This document shows, piece by piece, positions 38,402-46,084 of a DNA stretch of 64,000 nt. The notes under the pieces are model-generated. The model did not search any database. It was not told the DNA's origin and was given only the letters and a program-made list of their open reading frames with translations. The translations under genes and the position numbers were made by a program. This DNA comes from an uncultured Clostridia bacterium. Its GTDB lineage: Bacteria > Bacillota > Clostridia > TANB77 > CAG-508. Positions within the stretch are counted from its first letter, which is position 1. Each line of letters opens with the position of its first letter. Location of the stretch: positions 62,001-126,000 of the forward strand of contig CAKPNJ010000001.1 of the NCBI GenBank assembly GCA_934168365.1, written 5' to 3'.

Positions 38402-38596
38402 ATGACAAATAGCAATAAATCTGTAGTTCCAGAAGCTAAGGAAGCTCTAAACAAATTCAAATATGAAGTTGCTAACGAAGTTGGTGTTAACTTAAAACAA
38501 GGATACAACGGAGATTTATCTTCTAAAGATGCTGGTAGAATCGGTGGTAACATGGTTAGAAAAATGATTCAACAAGCTGAAAACAACATGAGATAG
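38402..38596 (+). CDS. alpha/beta-type small acid-soluble spore protein
   Basis: Alpha/beta SASPs coat spore DNA and protect it from UV, changing the photochemistry towards the spore photoproduct that SplB repairs. The 64-residue protein has the family block EALNKFKYEVANEVGV, then the GPR-like cleavage stretch within it, and YNGDLSSKDAGRIGGNMVRKMI near the end. ATG 38402 follows AGGAGGTG. Its codons are those of a highly expressed gene. Two hairpins follow. A sigma-G promoter is expected but I cannot place it with confidence. Confidence 0.95.
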   Translation: MTNSNKSVVPEAKEALNKFKYEVANEVGVNLKQGYNGDLSSKDAGRIGGNMVRKMIQQAENNMR

Positions 38597-38613
38597 TTTC
38601 GAATTGTATTTGA

Positions 38614-38656
38614 GTTGTTGTACTAGAAAAGTTATTCAATTTTTCTAATACAACAA
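38614..38656 (+). terminator. SASP terminator
   Basis: GTTGTTGTACTAGAAAA and TTTTTCTAATACAACAA form a long imperfect stem about 18 bases after the stop. Confidence 0.7.
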
Positions 38657-38658
38657 AT

Positions 38659-38690
38659 AAAGAAGGTGTCTTAATATGACACCTTCTTTA
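38659..38690. terminator. bidirectional terminator between SASP and hpf
   Basis: AAAGAAGGTGTC and GACACCTTCTTTA form a perfect 12-base stem with A and T flanks. It serves the minus-strand hpf. Confidence 0.9.
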
Positions 38691-38697
38691 ATATCCT

Positions 38698-39228
38698 TTA
38701 AGCCTCTGGCTCAACTAGTCCAAAGTTGCTATTATCTTTTAAACGATAAATTACATTAACTTTTCCAGTTTCAATATTTATAAATGTTAAAAATCTGTCT
38801 TGAGGTCTTTCTTCTAATTTTAATTTAGCATCTTCTGGAGAAAGTGGTTTAATATCATAATAAATTGTTTTGATAATTTCACCTTCAACTACAGGTGCTT
38901 CAGCTTGTACCATTTCTTTAAGACGAATAGACTCTGTCATATTTTGTTGGTCTTTTTTAGTTTTCATTTTTCTAATTTGGCCTTCTAAAATATCAAGATC
39001 TTTATCAATAGAAGCATATAAATCTTTATGCTCTGTTGTTGCTCTAAATCTATCAGTAGGAGTTTTAACCTCCATTTCTGCTACTTGTAAGCCACCTTCT
39101 GTTTTGATAGTTGCAGTTACATCAAAGTCTTCTCCAAAATATTTTACTAATCTTTCTGATTTTTTACCAATATAATCTTTAATTGCATCTGTTGCTACTA
39201 AGTCTTTAGATACTATTTTAATGTTCAT
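38698..39228 (-). CDS. hpf: long-form ribosome hibernation promoting factor
   Basis: HPF (RaiA/YfiA family, long form) binds the 30S A/P site and dimerises ribosomes in stationary phase. The 176-residue protein has the N-terminal domain (MNIKIVSKDLVATDAIKDYI, then EVKTPTDRFRATTEHKDLYA) and the C-terminal dimerisation domain (RPQDRFLTFINIETGKVNVIYRLKDNSNFGLVEPE in part). ATG 39228 is chosen because AAGGAGAG lies just before. The gene has a minus-strand orientation convergent to the SASP gene. Confidence 0.93.
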   Translation of the reverse strand: MNIKIVSKDLVATDAIKDYIGKKSERLVKYFGEDFDVTATIKTEGGLQVAEMEVKTPTDRFRATTEHKDLYASIDKDLDILEGQIRKMKTKKDQQNMTESIRLKEMVQAEAPVVEGEIIKTIYYDIKPLSPEDAKLKLEERPQDRFLTFINIETGKVNVIYRLKDNSNFGLVEPEA

Positions 39229-39386
39229 ACTAATCTCTCCTTCCAAAATTTACATATTTTCATTGGCATGACCCTATTATATATGTTTTATATTTCTTTT
39301 GCAAGTAGTTTTGCAAAATATACATTGACAAGCTAGAAGGTAAAAGAATATAATATGTATGAAAATAACAAAAGAGAGAGGTAAAC

Positions 39387-40262
39387 ATGTATAAATTAGT
39401 AGCAATAGACTTAGACGGAACATTATTAGATTCATATGGTCAAATATCAGAAAACAACAAAAATGCAATAAAAAATGCAATAAATAAAGGAACGAAGGTA
39501 GTAATAGCTTCAGGAAGAGGAGTGATGTCTGTAAAAAATTTTGCAAATGAAACAGGAGCAAATGAATATGCAGTTTGCGGTAATGGGGCTATAGTATATG
39601 ATTTAAAAGAAGAAAGTATAATATATGATAAATTTTTAAGTAAAAAAAAGGTGTTACAACTAATAAAAATATGTGAAGAAAATAGTATTTATTATAGTAT
39701 TTATACTCAAAACAGCATTATAACAAAATCATTAAACTACAATGTTTTATTCTATCATCAAGAAAATGCTAGTAAACCAGATGGCAAAAAAACTAATATA
39801 TGTATAACAGAAGATGTATATCAATATGTGTTGAACAAAAAAGAAAGTGATTACACTAAAATAACTATTTGTGATGACAATAATATAATTTTTAATGGCA
39901 TAATTAGAAAATTAAGAGAAGTAAAAGGTATAGATGTATTGGATGTAGGACATATGTCTAGAAAGTTAATGAAATTAGGAACAGAAATACATTCAATAGA
40001 ATATTTTTATACAGAAATAACAAATGAAAATACAAATAAATGGAATGCACTTGAGTTTTTAATTAAAAAACTTGGAATAGAAAGAGAAGAAGTAATTGCA
40101 ATTGGAGATAATGTAAATGATCAAACAATGCTTGAAAATGCTGGGTTAGGAGTTGCAATGGCAAATAGTGCGCCATATGTGCAAAAAATGGCAGATGTTG
40201 TTACAGAAAGCAACAATGAAGATGGCGTAGCAAAAGCAATAGAAAAATATATTTTAGAGTAA
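39387..40262 (+). CDS. Cof-type HAD hydrolase
   Basis: This 291-residue phosphatase of the HAD IIB (Cof) type usually acts on sugar phosphates or nucleotides. It has motif I DLDGTLLDS, motif II ASGR, a C2 cap and motif III/IV GDNVNDQTML. A TTGACA...TATAAT promoter with an 18-base spacer precedes it at about 39325-39354. The substrate is unknown. Confidence 0.9.
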   Translation: MYKLVAIDLDGTLLDSYGQISENNKNAIKNAINKGTKVVIASGRGVMSVKNFANETGANEYAVCGNGAIVYDLKEESIIYDKFLSKKKVLQLIKICEENSIYYSIYTQNSIITKSLNYNVLFYHQENASKPDGKKTNICITEDVYQYVLNKKESDYTKITICDDNNIIFNGIIRKLREVKGIDVLDVGHMSRKLMKLGTEIHSIEYFYTEITNENTNKWNALEFLIKKLGIEREEVIAIGDNVNDQTMLENAGLGVAMANSAPYVQKMADVVTESNNEDGVAKAIEKYILE

Positions 40263-40324
40263 CAATTGAATAGAAAAATATAAAAATGCACATAACTATA
40301 ATTAGATAGGAGTGTGTATTTTTT

Positions 40325-40492
40325 ATGGAAAAAAAGAATAAAAAATTTGCTAAAGAAGAAATTGGAAATTTAGAACAATATGAAGATGTTACAAAATACG
40401 GTGAATTTGTGTCATCATATTTTGCGTGGATGAGTTTAGAAGAGCAAAAAAATAGAGTTAATAAAATGGAGAATATGACAAATAAAAAATAA
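40325..40492 (+). CDS. small acidic-basic protein of unknown function (55 residues)
   Basis: This 55-residue open frame has a good site (AGGAG) 12 bases ahead and a composition rich in Lys and Glu, with one aromatic patch (SSYFAWMSLEEQ). It lies between the HAD gene and the ctsR promoter. I find no family. It is supported by its ribosome binding site and complete frame. Confidence 0.5.
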   Translation: MEKKNKKFAKEEIGNLEQYEDVTKYGEFVSSYFAWMSLEEQKNRVNKMENMTNKK

Positions 40493-40512
40493 TTTTTTTT
40501 TTACAAAACATA

Positions 40513-40540
40513 TTGACAAACAAAAAAATGAGAGTATAAT
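40513..40540 (+). promoter_or_regulatory. promoter of the ctsR operon
   Basis: TTGACA at 40513-40518 and TATAAT at 40535-40540 are 16 bases apart and lead into the CtsR operator. Confidence 0.75.
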
Positions 40541-40550
40541 ATATATTGTA

Positions 40551-40567
40551 GGTCAAAGAAAGTCAAA
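40551..40567 (+). promoter_or_regulatory. CtsR operator
   Basis: GGTCAAAGAAAGTCAAA is the exact CtsR heptad repeat ([A/G]GTCAAA-N3-[A/G]GTCAAA). It lies between the -10 box and the ctsR ribosome binding site, so CtsR would repress its own operon as in Bacillus. Confidence 0.93.
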
Positions 40568-40586
40568 GTCAAAGGAGAAAATAAAA

Positions 40587-41036
40587 ATGAGAATGTCAGA
40601 TGTAATAGAAGATTTTATAAAGCAAATGTTTGAAGATGAAGATGTTATTGAAATACAAAGAAATGACTTGGCACAGCATTTTAATTGTGTACCATCACAA
40701 ATAAACTATGTAATAGCAACAAGATTTAAACCATCACAAGGCTATTATGTAGAAAGCAGAAGAGGTGGAGGAGGTCACATTAAAATAGAAAAAGTTAATG
40801 TAACCAAAAGCAATTATTTAATGCATGTAATAAATAGTATGGAGAATAAAATAACATCACAAGAAGTAGACATTTTTATAAGTAACTTCTTATCAGAAGG
40901 CATTATTTCTAAAAGAGAGGCTAAACTATTAAAGGTAGCAACAAGTGACAATGTATTAACAGTTCCTCAAGAAATTAAAGATACTTTAAGAGCAAGAATT
41001 TTTAAAAATATGTTAGTTAATTTAGTTGAGGACTAA
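40587..41036 (+). CDS. ctsR: class III stress repressor CtsR
   Basis: CtsR is the heat-sensitive repressor of clp genes. The 149-residue protein has the N-terminal winged helix (SDVIEDFIKQMFEDEDVIEIQ, RNDLAQHFNCVPSQINYVI, TRFKPSQGYYVESRRGGGGHIKI with the glycine-rich thermosensor loop) and a C-terminal dimerisation domain. It is the first gene of ctsR-mcsA-clpC and has its own operator upstream. Confidence 0.96.
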   Translation: MRMSDVIEDFIKQMFEDEDVIEIQRNDLAQHFNCVPSQINYVIATRFKPSQGYYVESRRGGGGHIKIEKVNVTKSNYLMHVINSMENKITSQEVDIFISNFLSEGIISKREAKLLKVATSDNVLTVPQEIKDTLRARIFKNMLVNLVED

Positions 41037-41069
41037 TGACCAAACATAAATATAAAGGAGGTAATTTTT

Positions 41070-41549
41070 ATGTTATGTCAAAATTGTGGAAAAAATGAGG
41101 TAAACTTTAGATACACTCAAGTTATAAATGGTGAAAAAAGAGAAATAGCACTTTGTGATAAATGTGCAAAAAAATTAGGTTTAGAAGGCTTAGATTTTTC
41201 TGGAGAAATACAGGATTTATTTAATATGTCATTTGCAGAAAGCTTTTTACCAAGTTTTGCTAGAACAAATATGTTAGGAAGTAGAAATTTGGGAACAATA
41301 TTTAATAATGATATATTTAATAATCCATTCTTTGGAGAAGTTAGTGAGGAACCTGAGCAAATAGAAACTACAAGTAGCTTAAGTGATGCTGAAAAACAAG
41401 ATGTATTAAAAGATATTGAAAATGCAACAAAGAAAAATAAACAAGAAAACAAAAAACAAAAATTAGAAAGTGAGTTAGAAAAAGCAATTAAAGAAGAACG
41501 TTATGAAGATGCAGCAAAAATAAGAGACGAAATAAAAAAAATAGACTAA
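41070..41549 (+). CDS. mcsA: McsA-like protein with UVR motif
   Basis: McsA is a zinc-binding activator of the McsB arginine kinase and modulates CtsR. The 159-residue protein has two CxxC pairs (CQNCGK and CDKCAKK) at the N-terminus and a C-terminal UVR motif (LEKAIKEERYEDAAKIRDEIKKI). The usual partner mcsB is missing between it and clpC, where only 16 bases remain. A role without the kinase is therefore implied, perhaps as a CtsR/ClpC adaptor. Confidence 0.9.
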   Translation: MLCQNCGKNEVNFRYTQVINGEKREIALCDKCAKKLGLEGLDFSGEIQDLFNMSFAESFLPSFARTNMLGSRNLGTIFNNDIFNNPFFGEVSEEPEQIETTSSLSDAEKQDVLKDIENATKKNKQENKKQKLESELEKAIKEERYEDAAKIRDEIKKID

Positions 41550-41565
41550 TACAGAAGGGAAGTGT

Positions 41566-44019
41566 ATGTATATGGTATATAAATTTACAAAAAGAGCAGA
41601 AAAAGCATTAGAATATGCAGGTGACCTAGCACAAGGTTTTGGACATAATTATATAGGTACAGAGCATATTTTATATGGTTTAGTAAAAGAAGGTAGTGGT
41701 GTTGCAAGCCAAGTACTTAATATGCAAAAAATTACAGCAGAAAATGTTGTAGAAGAAATTGAAGTTTTAATAGGCAAAGGAGATAAATCTCAAAATAGAG
41801 GTGAAATAGGTTTTACACCTCGTTCAAAAAGAGTTATTGAAAATGCCTTTTTAGAGGCTAGAAAATTAGGTTCTGAATTTATTGGAACAGAACATTTACT
41901 TATAGGAATTATGCGTGAAGGTGATAGTGTTGCTGTTAGAATAATGATGGATTTAAATGCAAACCCTCAAAAATTATATAATGAAATTGTTAAAGTTATA
42001 AATGAAGATGAAAATGCAGGAGCAAATGACAAACAACCTAAGGGAAAAGCTAGAGGTAGCTATAATCAAACACCAACTTTAAATCAATATGGAACAGATT
42101 TAACTAAAAAAGCAACTGAAGGAAAACTTGACCCAGTTATAGGTAGAAAGGACGAAATTCAAAGGGTTATACAAATTTTATCAAGAAGAACTAAAAATAA
42201 TCCATGTTTAATTGGTGAACCAGGTGTTGGTAAAACAGCAGTAGCAGAAGGATTAGCAGAGAAAATAATTGCTGAAGATGTACCAGAAATGTTAAAAAAT
42301 AAAAGAGTAGTAAGCTTAGATATTGCTAGCATGGTAGCTGGTGCAAAATATCGTGGTGACTTCGAGGAAAGAATTAAAAAATGCTTAGAAGAAGTTAAAA
42401 AAGCAGGAGATGTTATATTATTTATAGATGAAGTTCATACAATTGTTGGAGCTGGTTCAGCAGAAGGTGCAGTTGATGCTGCAAATATTTTAAAACCACT
42501 TCTTGCAAGAGGAGAGGTTCAAGTTATTGGTGCTACAACTTTAAATGAATACCGCAAGTATATTGAAAAAGATAGTGCATTAGAAAGACGTTTTAGCCCA
42601 GTAACAGTAGGCGAACCAACAAATGAAGAAACAATAGAAATATTAAAAGGAATTCGTGATAGATATGAAGCACATCATAATGTAAAAATAACAGATGAAG
42701 CTATAAAAGCAGCAGTTGAGCTATCTACAAGATATATAAATGACAGATTTTTACCAGACAAAGCAATAGACTTAGTTGACGAGGCAGCATCTAGAGTAAA
42801 AATGAGAACATATACTCAACCAGATACATTAAAGAAATTAGAAGAAGAAATTTCTGCTATGAATAAAGAAAAAGATGATGCTATTAAAGTTCAAGACTTT
42901 GAAAAAGCAGCAGGCTTAAGAGATAAAATAAATGTAGAAAAAGAAAAATTACAAAAAGAAAAAGAAAAATGGGAGAGCAAAAATACTAAAAGTATAACTA
43001 CTCTAACAGAAGAAGATATAGCAGAAGTAGTAGCTAGTTGGACTGGTGTACCAGTTAAAAAATTAACTCAAACCGAAAATGAAAAATTGAGAAACTTAGA
43101 GCAAACTTTACACCAAAGAGTAATTGGTCAAAATGAAGCCGTTGACGCAGTTGCAAAAGCTATAAGAAGAGGAAGAGTTGGTTTAAAAGATCCAAATCGT
43201 CCAATAGGTTCATTCTTATTCTTAGGCCCTACTGGTGTAGGTAAAACTGAGTTATCAAAAGCATTGGCTGAAAGCTTATTTGGAAATGAAGATGCAATGA
43301 TTAGAATTGATATGTCTGAATATATGGAAGGACATTCTGTATCTAAATTAATTGGTTCTCCTCCAGGTTATGTTGGATTTGACGAAGGTGGTCAATTAAC
43401 AGAAAAAATTAGAAGAAAACCATATTCAGTAATTTTATTTGATGAGATTGAAAAAGCTCACCCAGATGTAATGAATATGTTACTTCAAATTCTTGATGAT
43501 GGTAGATTAACAGATGCTCAAGGAAGAACAGTTAACTTTAAAAATACAGTTATAATAATGACATCTAATATTGGTGCAAGACTAATTACAGATAAAACTA
43601 CTTTAGGATTTTCAGCAGGAGACAAAAAGGAAGAAAGCCAAAAAGAATATGAGACAATTAAAAAAGATGTTATGGGAGAATTAAAGAAACAATTTAGACC
43701 AGAATTTATTAACCGTATAGACGAAATTATTGTATTCCATAAATTAAACGACGAAGATATTAAGCAAATAATTGATATTATGCTAAATCAAGTAACAAAA
43801 AGAATGGAAGCTAAAGATATTGAACTAGAAATTGATAATAGTGTAAAAGAGTTAATTGCTAAAAATGGTGTTGATACTAACTATGGCGCAAGACCACTAA
43901 AAAGAGCAATACAAAATATACTAGAAGATAAAATTGCAGAAGAAATTTTGGACGGAAATATTAAACCAAATAAAAAGGCAGTTATTAAAGCAGAAAATGA
44001 CAAAATTGTAATAAGCTAA
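41566..44019 (+). CDS. clpC: Clp protease ATP-binding subunit ClpC
   Basis: ClpC unfolds proteins for ClpP. The 817-residue protein has the Clp-N repeats (AEKALEYAGDLAQGFGHNYIGTEH and again IGTEHLLIGIM), two AAA domains with Walker A motifs GEPGVGKTA and GPTGVGKTE, and a central UVR-like coil (VQDFEKAAGLRDKIN) that binds McsA-like adaptors. The start may be 41566 or 41572; both have GAAGGGAAG upstream. Terminator at 44024. Confidence 0.97.
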   Translation: MYMVYKFTKRAEKALEYAGDLAQGFGHNYIGTEHILYGLVKEGSGVASQVLNMQKITAENVVEEIEVLIGKGDKSQNRGEIGFTPRSKRVIENAFLEARKLGSEFIGTEHLLIGIMREGDSVAVRIMMDLNANPQKLYNEIVKVINEDENAGANDKQPKGKARGSYNQTPTLNQYGTDLTKKATEGKLDPVIGRKDEIQRVIQILSRRTKNNPCLIGEPGVGKTAVAEGLAEKIIAEDVPEMLKNKRVVSLDIASMVAGAKYRGDFEERIKKCLEEVKKAGDVILFIDEVHTIVGAGSAEGAVDAANILKPLLARGEVQVIGATTLNEYRKYIEKDSALERRFSPVTVGEPTNEETIEILKGIRDRYEAHHNVKITDEAIKAAVELSTRYINDRFLPDKAIDLVDEAASRVKMRTYTQPDTLKKLEEEISAMNKEKDDAIKVQDFEKAAGLRDKINVEKEKLQKEKEKWESKNTKSITTLTEEDIAEVVASWTGVPVKKLTQTENEKLRNLEQTLHQRVIGQNEAVDAVAKAIRRGRVGLKDPNRPIGSFLFLGPTGVGKTELSKALAESLFGNEDAMIRIDMSEYMEGHSVSKLIGSPPGYVGFDEGGQLTEKIRRKPYSVILFDEIEKAHPDVMNMLLQILDDGRLTDAQGRTVNFKNTVIIMTSNIGARLITDKTTLGFSAGDKKEESQKEYETIKKDVMGELKKQFRPEFINRIDEIIVFHKLNDEDIKQIIDIMLNQVTKRMEAKDIELEIDNSVKELIAKNGVDTNYGARPLKRAIQNILEDKIAEEILDGNIKPNKKAVIKAENDKIVIS

Positions 44020-44023
44020 AAAC

Positions 44024-44060
44024 AAAAGTAAATTCCAGCATTTGTTGGAATTTACTTTTA
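44024..44060 (+). terminator. clpC terminator
   Basis: AAAAGTAAATTCCA and TTGGAATTTACTTTTA form a strong stem five bases after the clpC stop. Confidence 0.9.
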
Positions 44061-44136
44061 TGTTAATCATTATTAGTAGCTGAGCACAGTATGATCCATA
44101 TATAAAGCACATAATGAAAATAGTTTACGTAAATAA

Positions 44137-44165
44137 TTGACAACGATAATAATTAGTGCTATAAT
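44137..44165 (+). promoter_or_regulatory. strong sigma-A promoter of an RNA-only transcript
   Basis: TTGACA at 44137-44142 and TATAAT at 44160-44165 are exactly 17 bases apart. No gene of normal length follows before the terminator at 44462. Confidence 0.85.
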
Positions 44166-44171
44166 TTTAGT

Positions 44172-44496
44172 ATAGTTTCCCAATAGGGTTACTTATATAT
44201 GGAAGAGTAGGAAATATTTGAAGTCTGGCAATGTATACCGCCAGAGAAAGGAAGGAGCAGATTATGCAATATCGGTATCCGTCAGGGTACTACTAGTGAG
44301 GGCTTTTGACCTAAAAATGTAGCGGTACATCCGCAAAAAGAGGAGAAAAAACAATGAAAATCAAATTCTTAAGAGGATTCCCCTAGCAATTTATTATTAG
44401 CCATTGCACTCCTAAAACATAAGCCAAGTCAACCTAACCTATCCTATCCTCTCTATCCTATAAAGAAGCCGAGCAAATTGCTCGGCTTCTTTCTTT
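44172..44496 (+). ncRNA. unassigned structured RNA candidate with two mini-ORFs
   Basis: The transcript would run from about 44172 to a strong terminator (44462-44496). It is GC-richer than the surroundings and holds small stems such as TCTGGC...GCCAGA (44224-44245) and GCGGTACATCCGC (44322-44334). Two ten-codon frames each have a clear ribosome binding site: 44264-44296 (MQYRYPSGYY) after GGAAGGAGC, and 44354-44386 (MKIKFLRGFP) after AGAGGAG. The end is a C-rich, unpaired-looking stretch (CCTAACCTATCCTATCC). I cannot assign it to an RNA family; the raiA RNA is only one idea, since hpf lies 5 kb away. It accounts for the gap 44061-44505. Confidence 0.6.
44462..44496. terminator. bidirectional terminator
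   Basis: AAAGAAGCCGAGC and GCTCGGCTTCTTT form a GC-rich stem with flanking A and T runs. It ends the RNA transcript and the minus-strand CDF gene. Confidence 0.92.
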
Positions 44497-44505
44497 AATT
44501 TAATA

Positions 44506-45363
44506 CTAAATTGGATTTACGTGTACTATTGCTTTATAAACATTATCTAATTCATTTACATCTTTCTCAAACTTGTCAGCTAATTTGTGACTATCAAAAG
44601 TAGACATGTTTCCATCAACACATATGGTTAAAACAACAATATATTTATAGCCAACAGGAGTAGAAGATATTGCATCTAACTTTTGTATTTCTTTATAATT
44701 ATGAGCAATATCAGTAATTATTTCTTCGGTTTTAGGGTCTATTGACTTATCCATTAAGATGTTGTAACTTTCCATAAAAATTTTAAAGCCTGTAATGCAT
44801 ATCCAAATAGAAATAGTAATACCAACTATACTATCAAACCAATAAATATTTATAAGAGTAAATAAGATAGAAACTAGAGTAAGACTAGTTACAATACAAT
44901 CATTAAAATGGTCCTTTTTATTTGCTTCTAGCAAAATATTGTTATATTTCTTAGCTAATCTTGAAGTATATAAATAGAGTGAAAGTTTTACAATAATTGT
45001 AGCTAAACAAACGGCAACTAAAAGCCAGGAAAATACTAAATTGCTACCATTGATTAAAGTATAAACAGAATCATATAAAAGTTTAAATGCAATTACAATC
45101 ATAGATATAGCGATAAACATAGAAAATAAATACTCTGCTTTTCCGTGTCCAAAGTTATGGTCAGAATCTTCAGGAGTACTTGCAATTTTGTTTCCAATAA
45201 AAGTCATAAGAGATGCAAAAATATCACCTGCGCTATTAGCAGCATCTGCAATCATAGCTTGACTTTTAAATACAAATCCTACTGTTCCTTTAATTATTAA
45301 TAAAAATATATTGCCAATTATTCCAAATAATCCAGCTTTTTTAGTTTCTTCAAAACGATTCAT
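44506..45363 (-). CDS. cation diffusion facilitator family transporter
   Basis: This 285-residue efflux protein exchanges a divalent metal (Zn, Mn, Fe, Co or Ni) for protons. It has six predicted membrane helices with metal-site residues in ADAANSAGDIFASL and in the conserved SDHNFGHGKAEYLFSM loop. A cytoplasmic C-terminal domain with DSHKLADKFEKD and HVNP follows. The metal is not deducible. The gene is a single unit with a terminator shared with the upstream RNA. Confidence 0.9.
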   Translation of the reverse strand: MNRFEETKKAGLFGIIGNIFLLIIKGTVGFVFKSQAMIADAANSAGDIFASLMTFIGNKIASTPEDSDHNFGHGKAEYLFSMFIAISMIVIAFKLLYDSVYTLINGSNLVFSWLLVAVCLATIIVKLSLYLYTSRLAKKYNNILLEANKKDHFNDCIVTSLTLVSILFTLINIYWFDSIVGITISIWICITGFKIFMESYNILMDKSIDPKTEEIITDIAHNYKEIQKLDAISSTPVGYKYIVVLTICVDGNMSTFDSHKLADKFEKDVNELDNVYKAIVHVNPI

Positions 45364-45532
45364 AATAATATCCTTACTTTAAATTTAAAATCATTATATC
45401 ATATATTTTACAACAAAAAACTAAAAATATGAAAATAGTTAAGAAAAATGTTAAATTTGCAAATTATGTAAATTAGTGGTATAATTAAAGTACATTCGCA
45501 AGAATGAATTTTTAAAGGAGTGAATTCACACC

Positions 45533-45955
45533 ATGGAAAAACGGCAAGTTTATATTTCGGGACCTTTGACCAACAGCAGTAAAAAGGAGCTCTATGAACT
45601 CCTTGGTGAAGAATTTGAGAAGTGTGGTTTTTCCGCATATATTCCTCATCAGCACACTGACCCTGTAAAAAATTCCAAGATTACACCTGAAAAGGTGTAT
45701 CAAACCGATTATCGGAAGATTATTGAATCTTCCCTGTTGGTTGCCTATGTTGGGGAACCTTCACTCGGTGTAGGACAGGAAATTCAAATAGCCTCTTTTA
45801 ATCAAGTGCCAATTTTGTTGGTATTTGAAAGGGACGCAAAGGTCAGCCGTATGACTCTCGGGACACCAATGGTTAAGCAGACCTTTCAATTCGAAAATAT
45901 TGAAAAACTAAGAAATTGCGTTAGGCAATTCATGATCTGGTATGCTAAGCCCTAA
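45533..45955 (+). CDS. nucleoside 2-deoxyribosyltransferase-like protein
   Basis: This 140-residue protein has the family's opening strand VYISGPLT and the block VAYVGEPSLGVGQEIQIAS with the catalytic-type glutamate. Members swap bases between deoxynucleosides or cleave the glycosidic bond. Its codons are GC-richer than the neighbours (for example ACC, CTC, GGG, TCG), and CGG occurs at codons 4 and 62. Straight reading as Arg fits the family at the second site. AAAGGAGTGA leads the ATG and a terminator follows. It looks acquired. Confidence 0.82.
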   Translation: MEKRQVYISGPLTNSSKKELYELLGEEFEKCGFSAYIPHQHTDPVKNSKITPEKVYQTDYRKIIESSLLVAYVGEPSLGVGQEIQIASFNQVPILLVFERDAKVSRMTLGTPMVKQTFQFENIEKLRNCVRQFMIWYAKP

Positions 45956-45961
45956 CACTCC

Positions 45962-45996
45962 AAGAACTCTCTACATTATGTAGGGAGTTCTTTTTA
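45962..45996 (+). terminator. terminator of the deoxyribosyltransferase-like gene
   Basis: AAGAACTCTCTAC and GTAGGGAGTTCTTTTT form a stem followed by Ts. Confidence 0.9.
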
Positions 45997-46084
45997 TTCA
46001 TTTCTTTCTTATATTTCTATTGATATTTATAAATTTATTGTATAAAATATAAACATAAAATATTGAAAGGGGAAAATACTAAAA

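Noticed and set aside
44264..44386. Mini-ORFs as attenuator of the following gene
   Set aside because: The next gene is on the other strand and a bidirectional terminator separates them, so they cannot lead a downstream gene.
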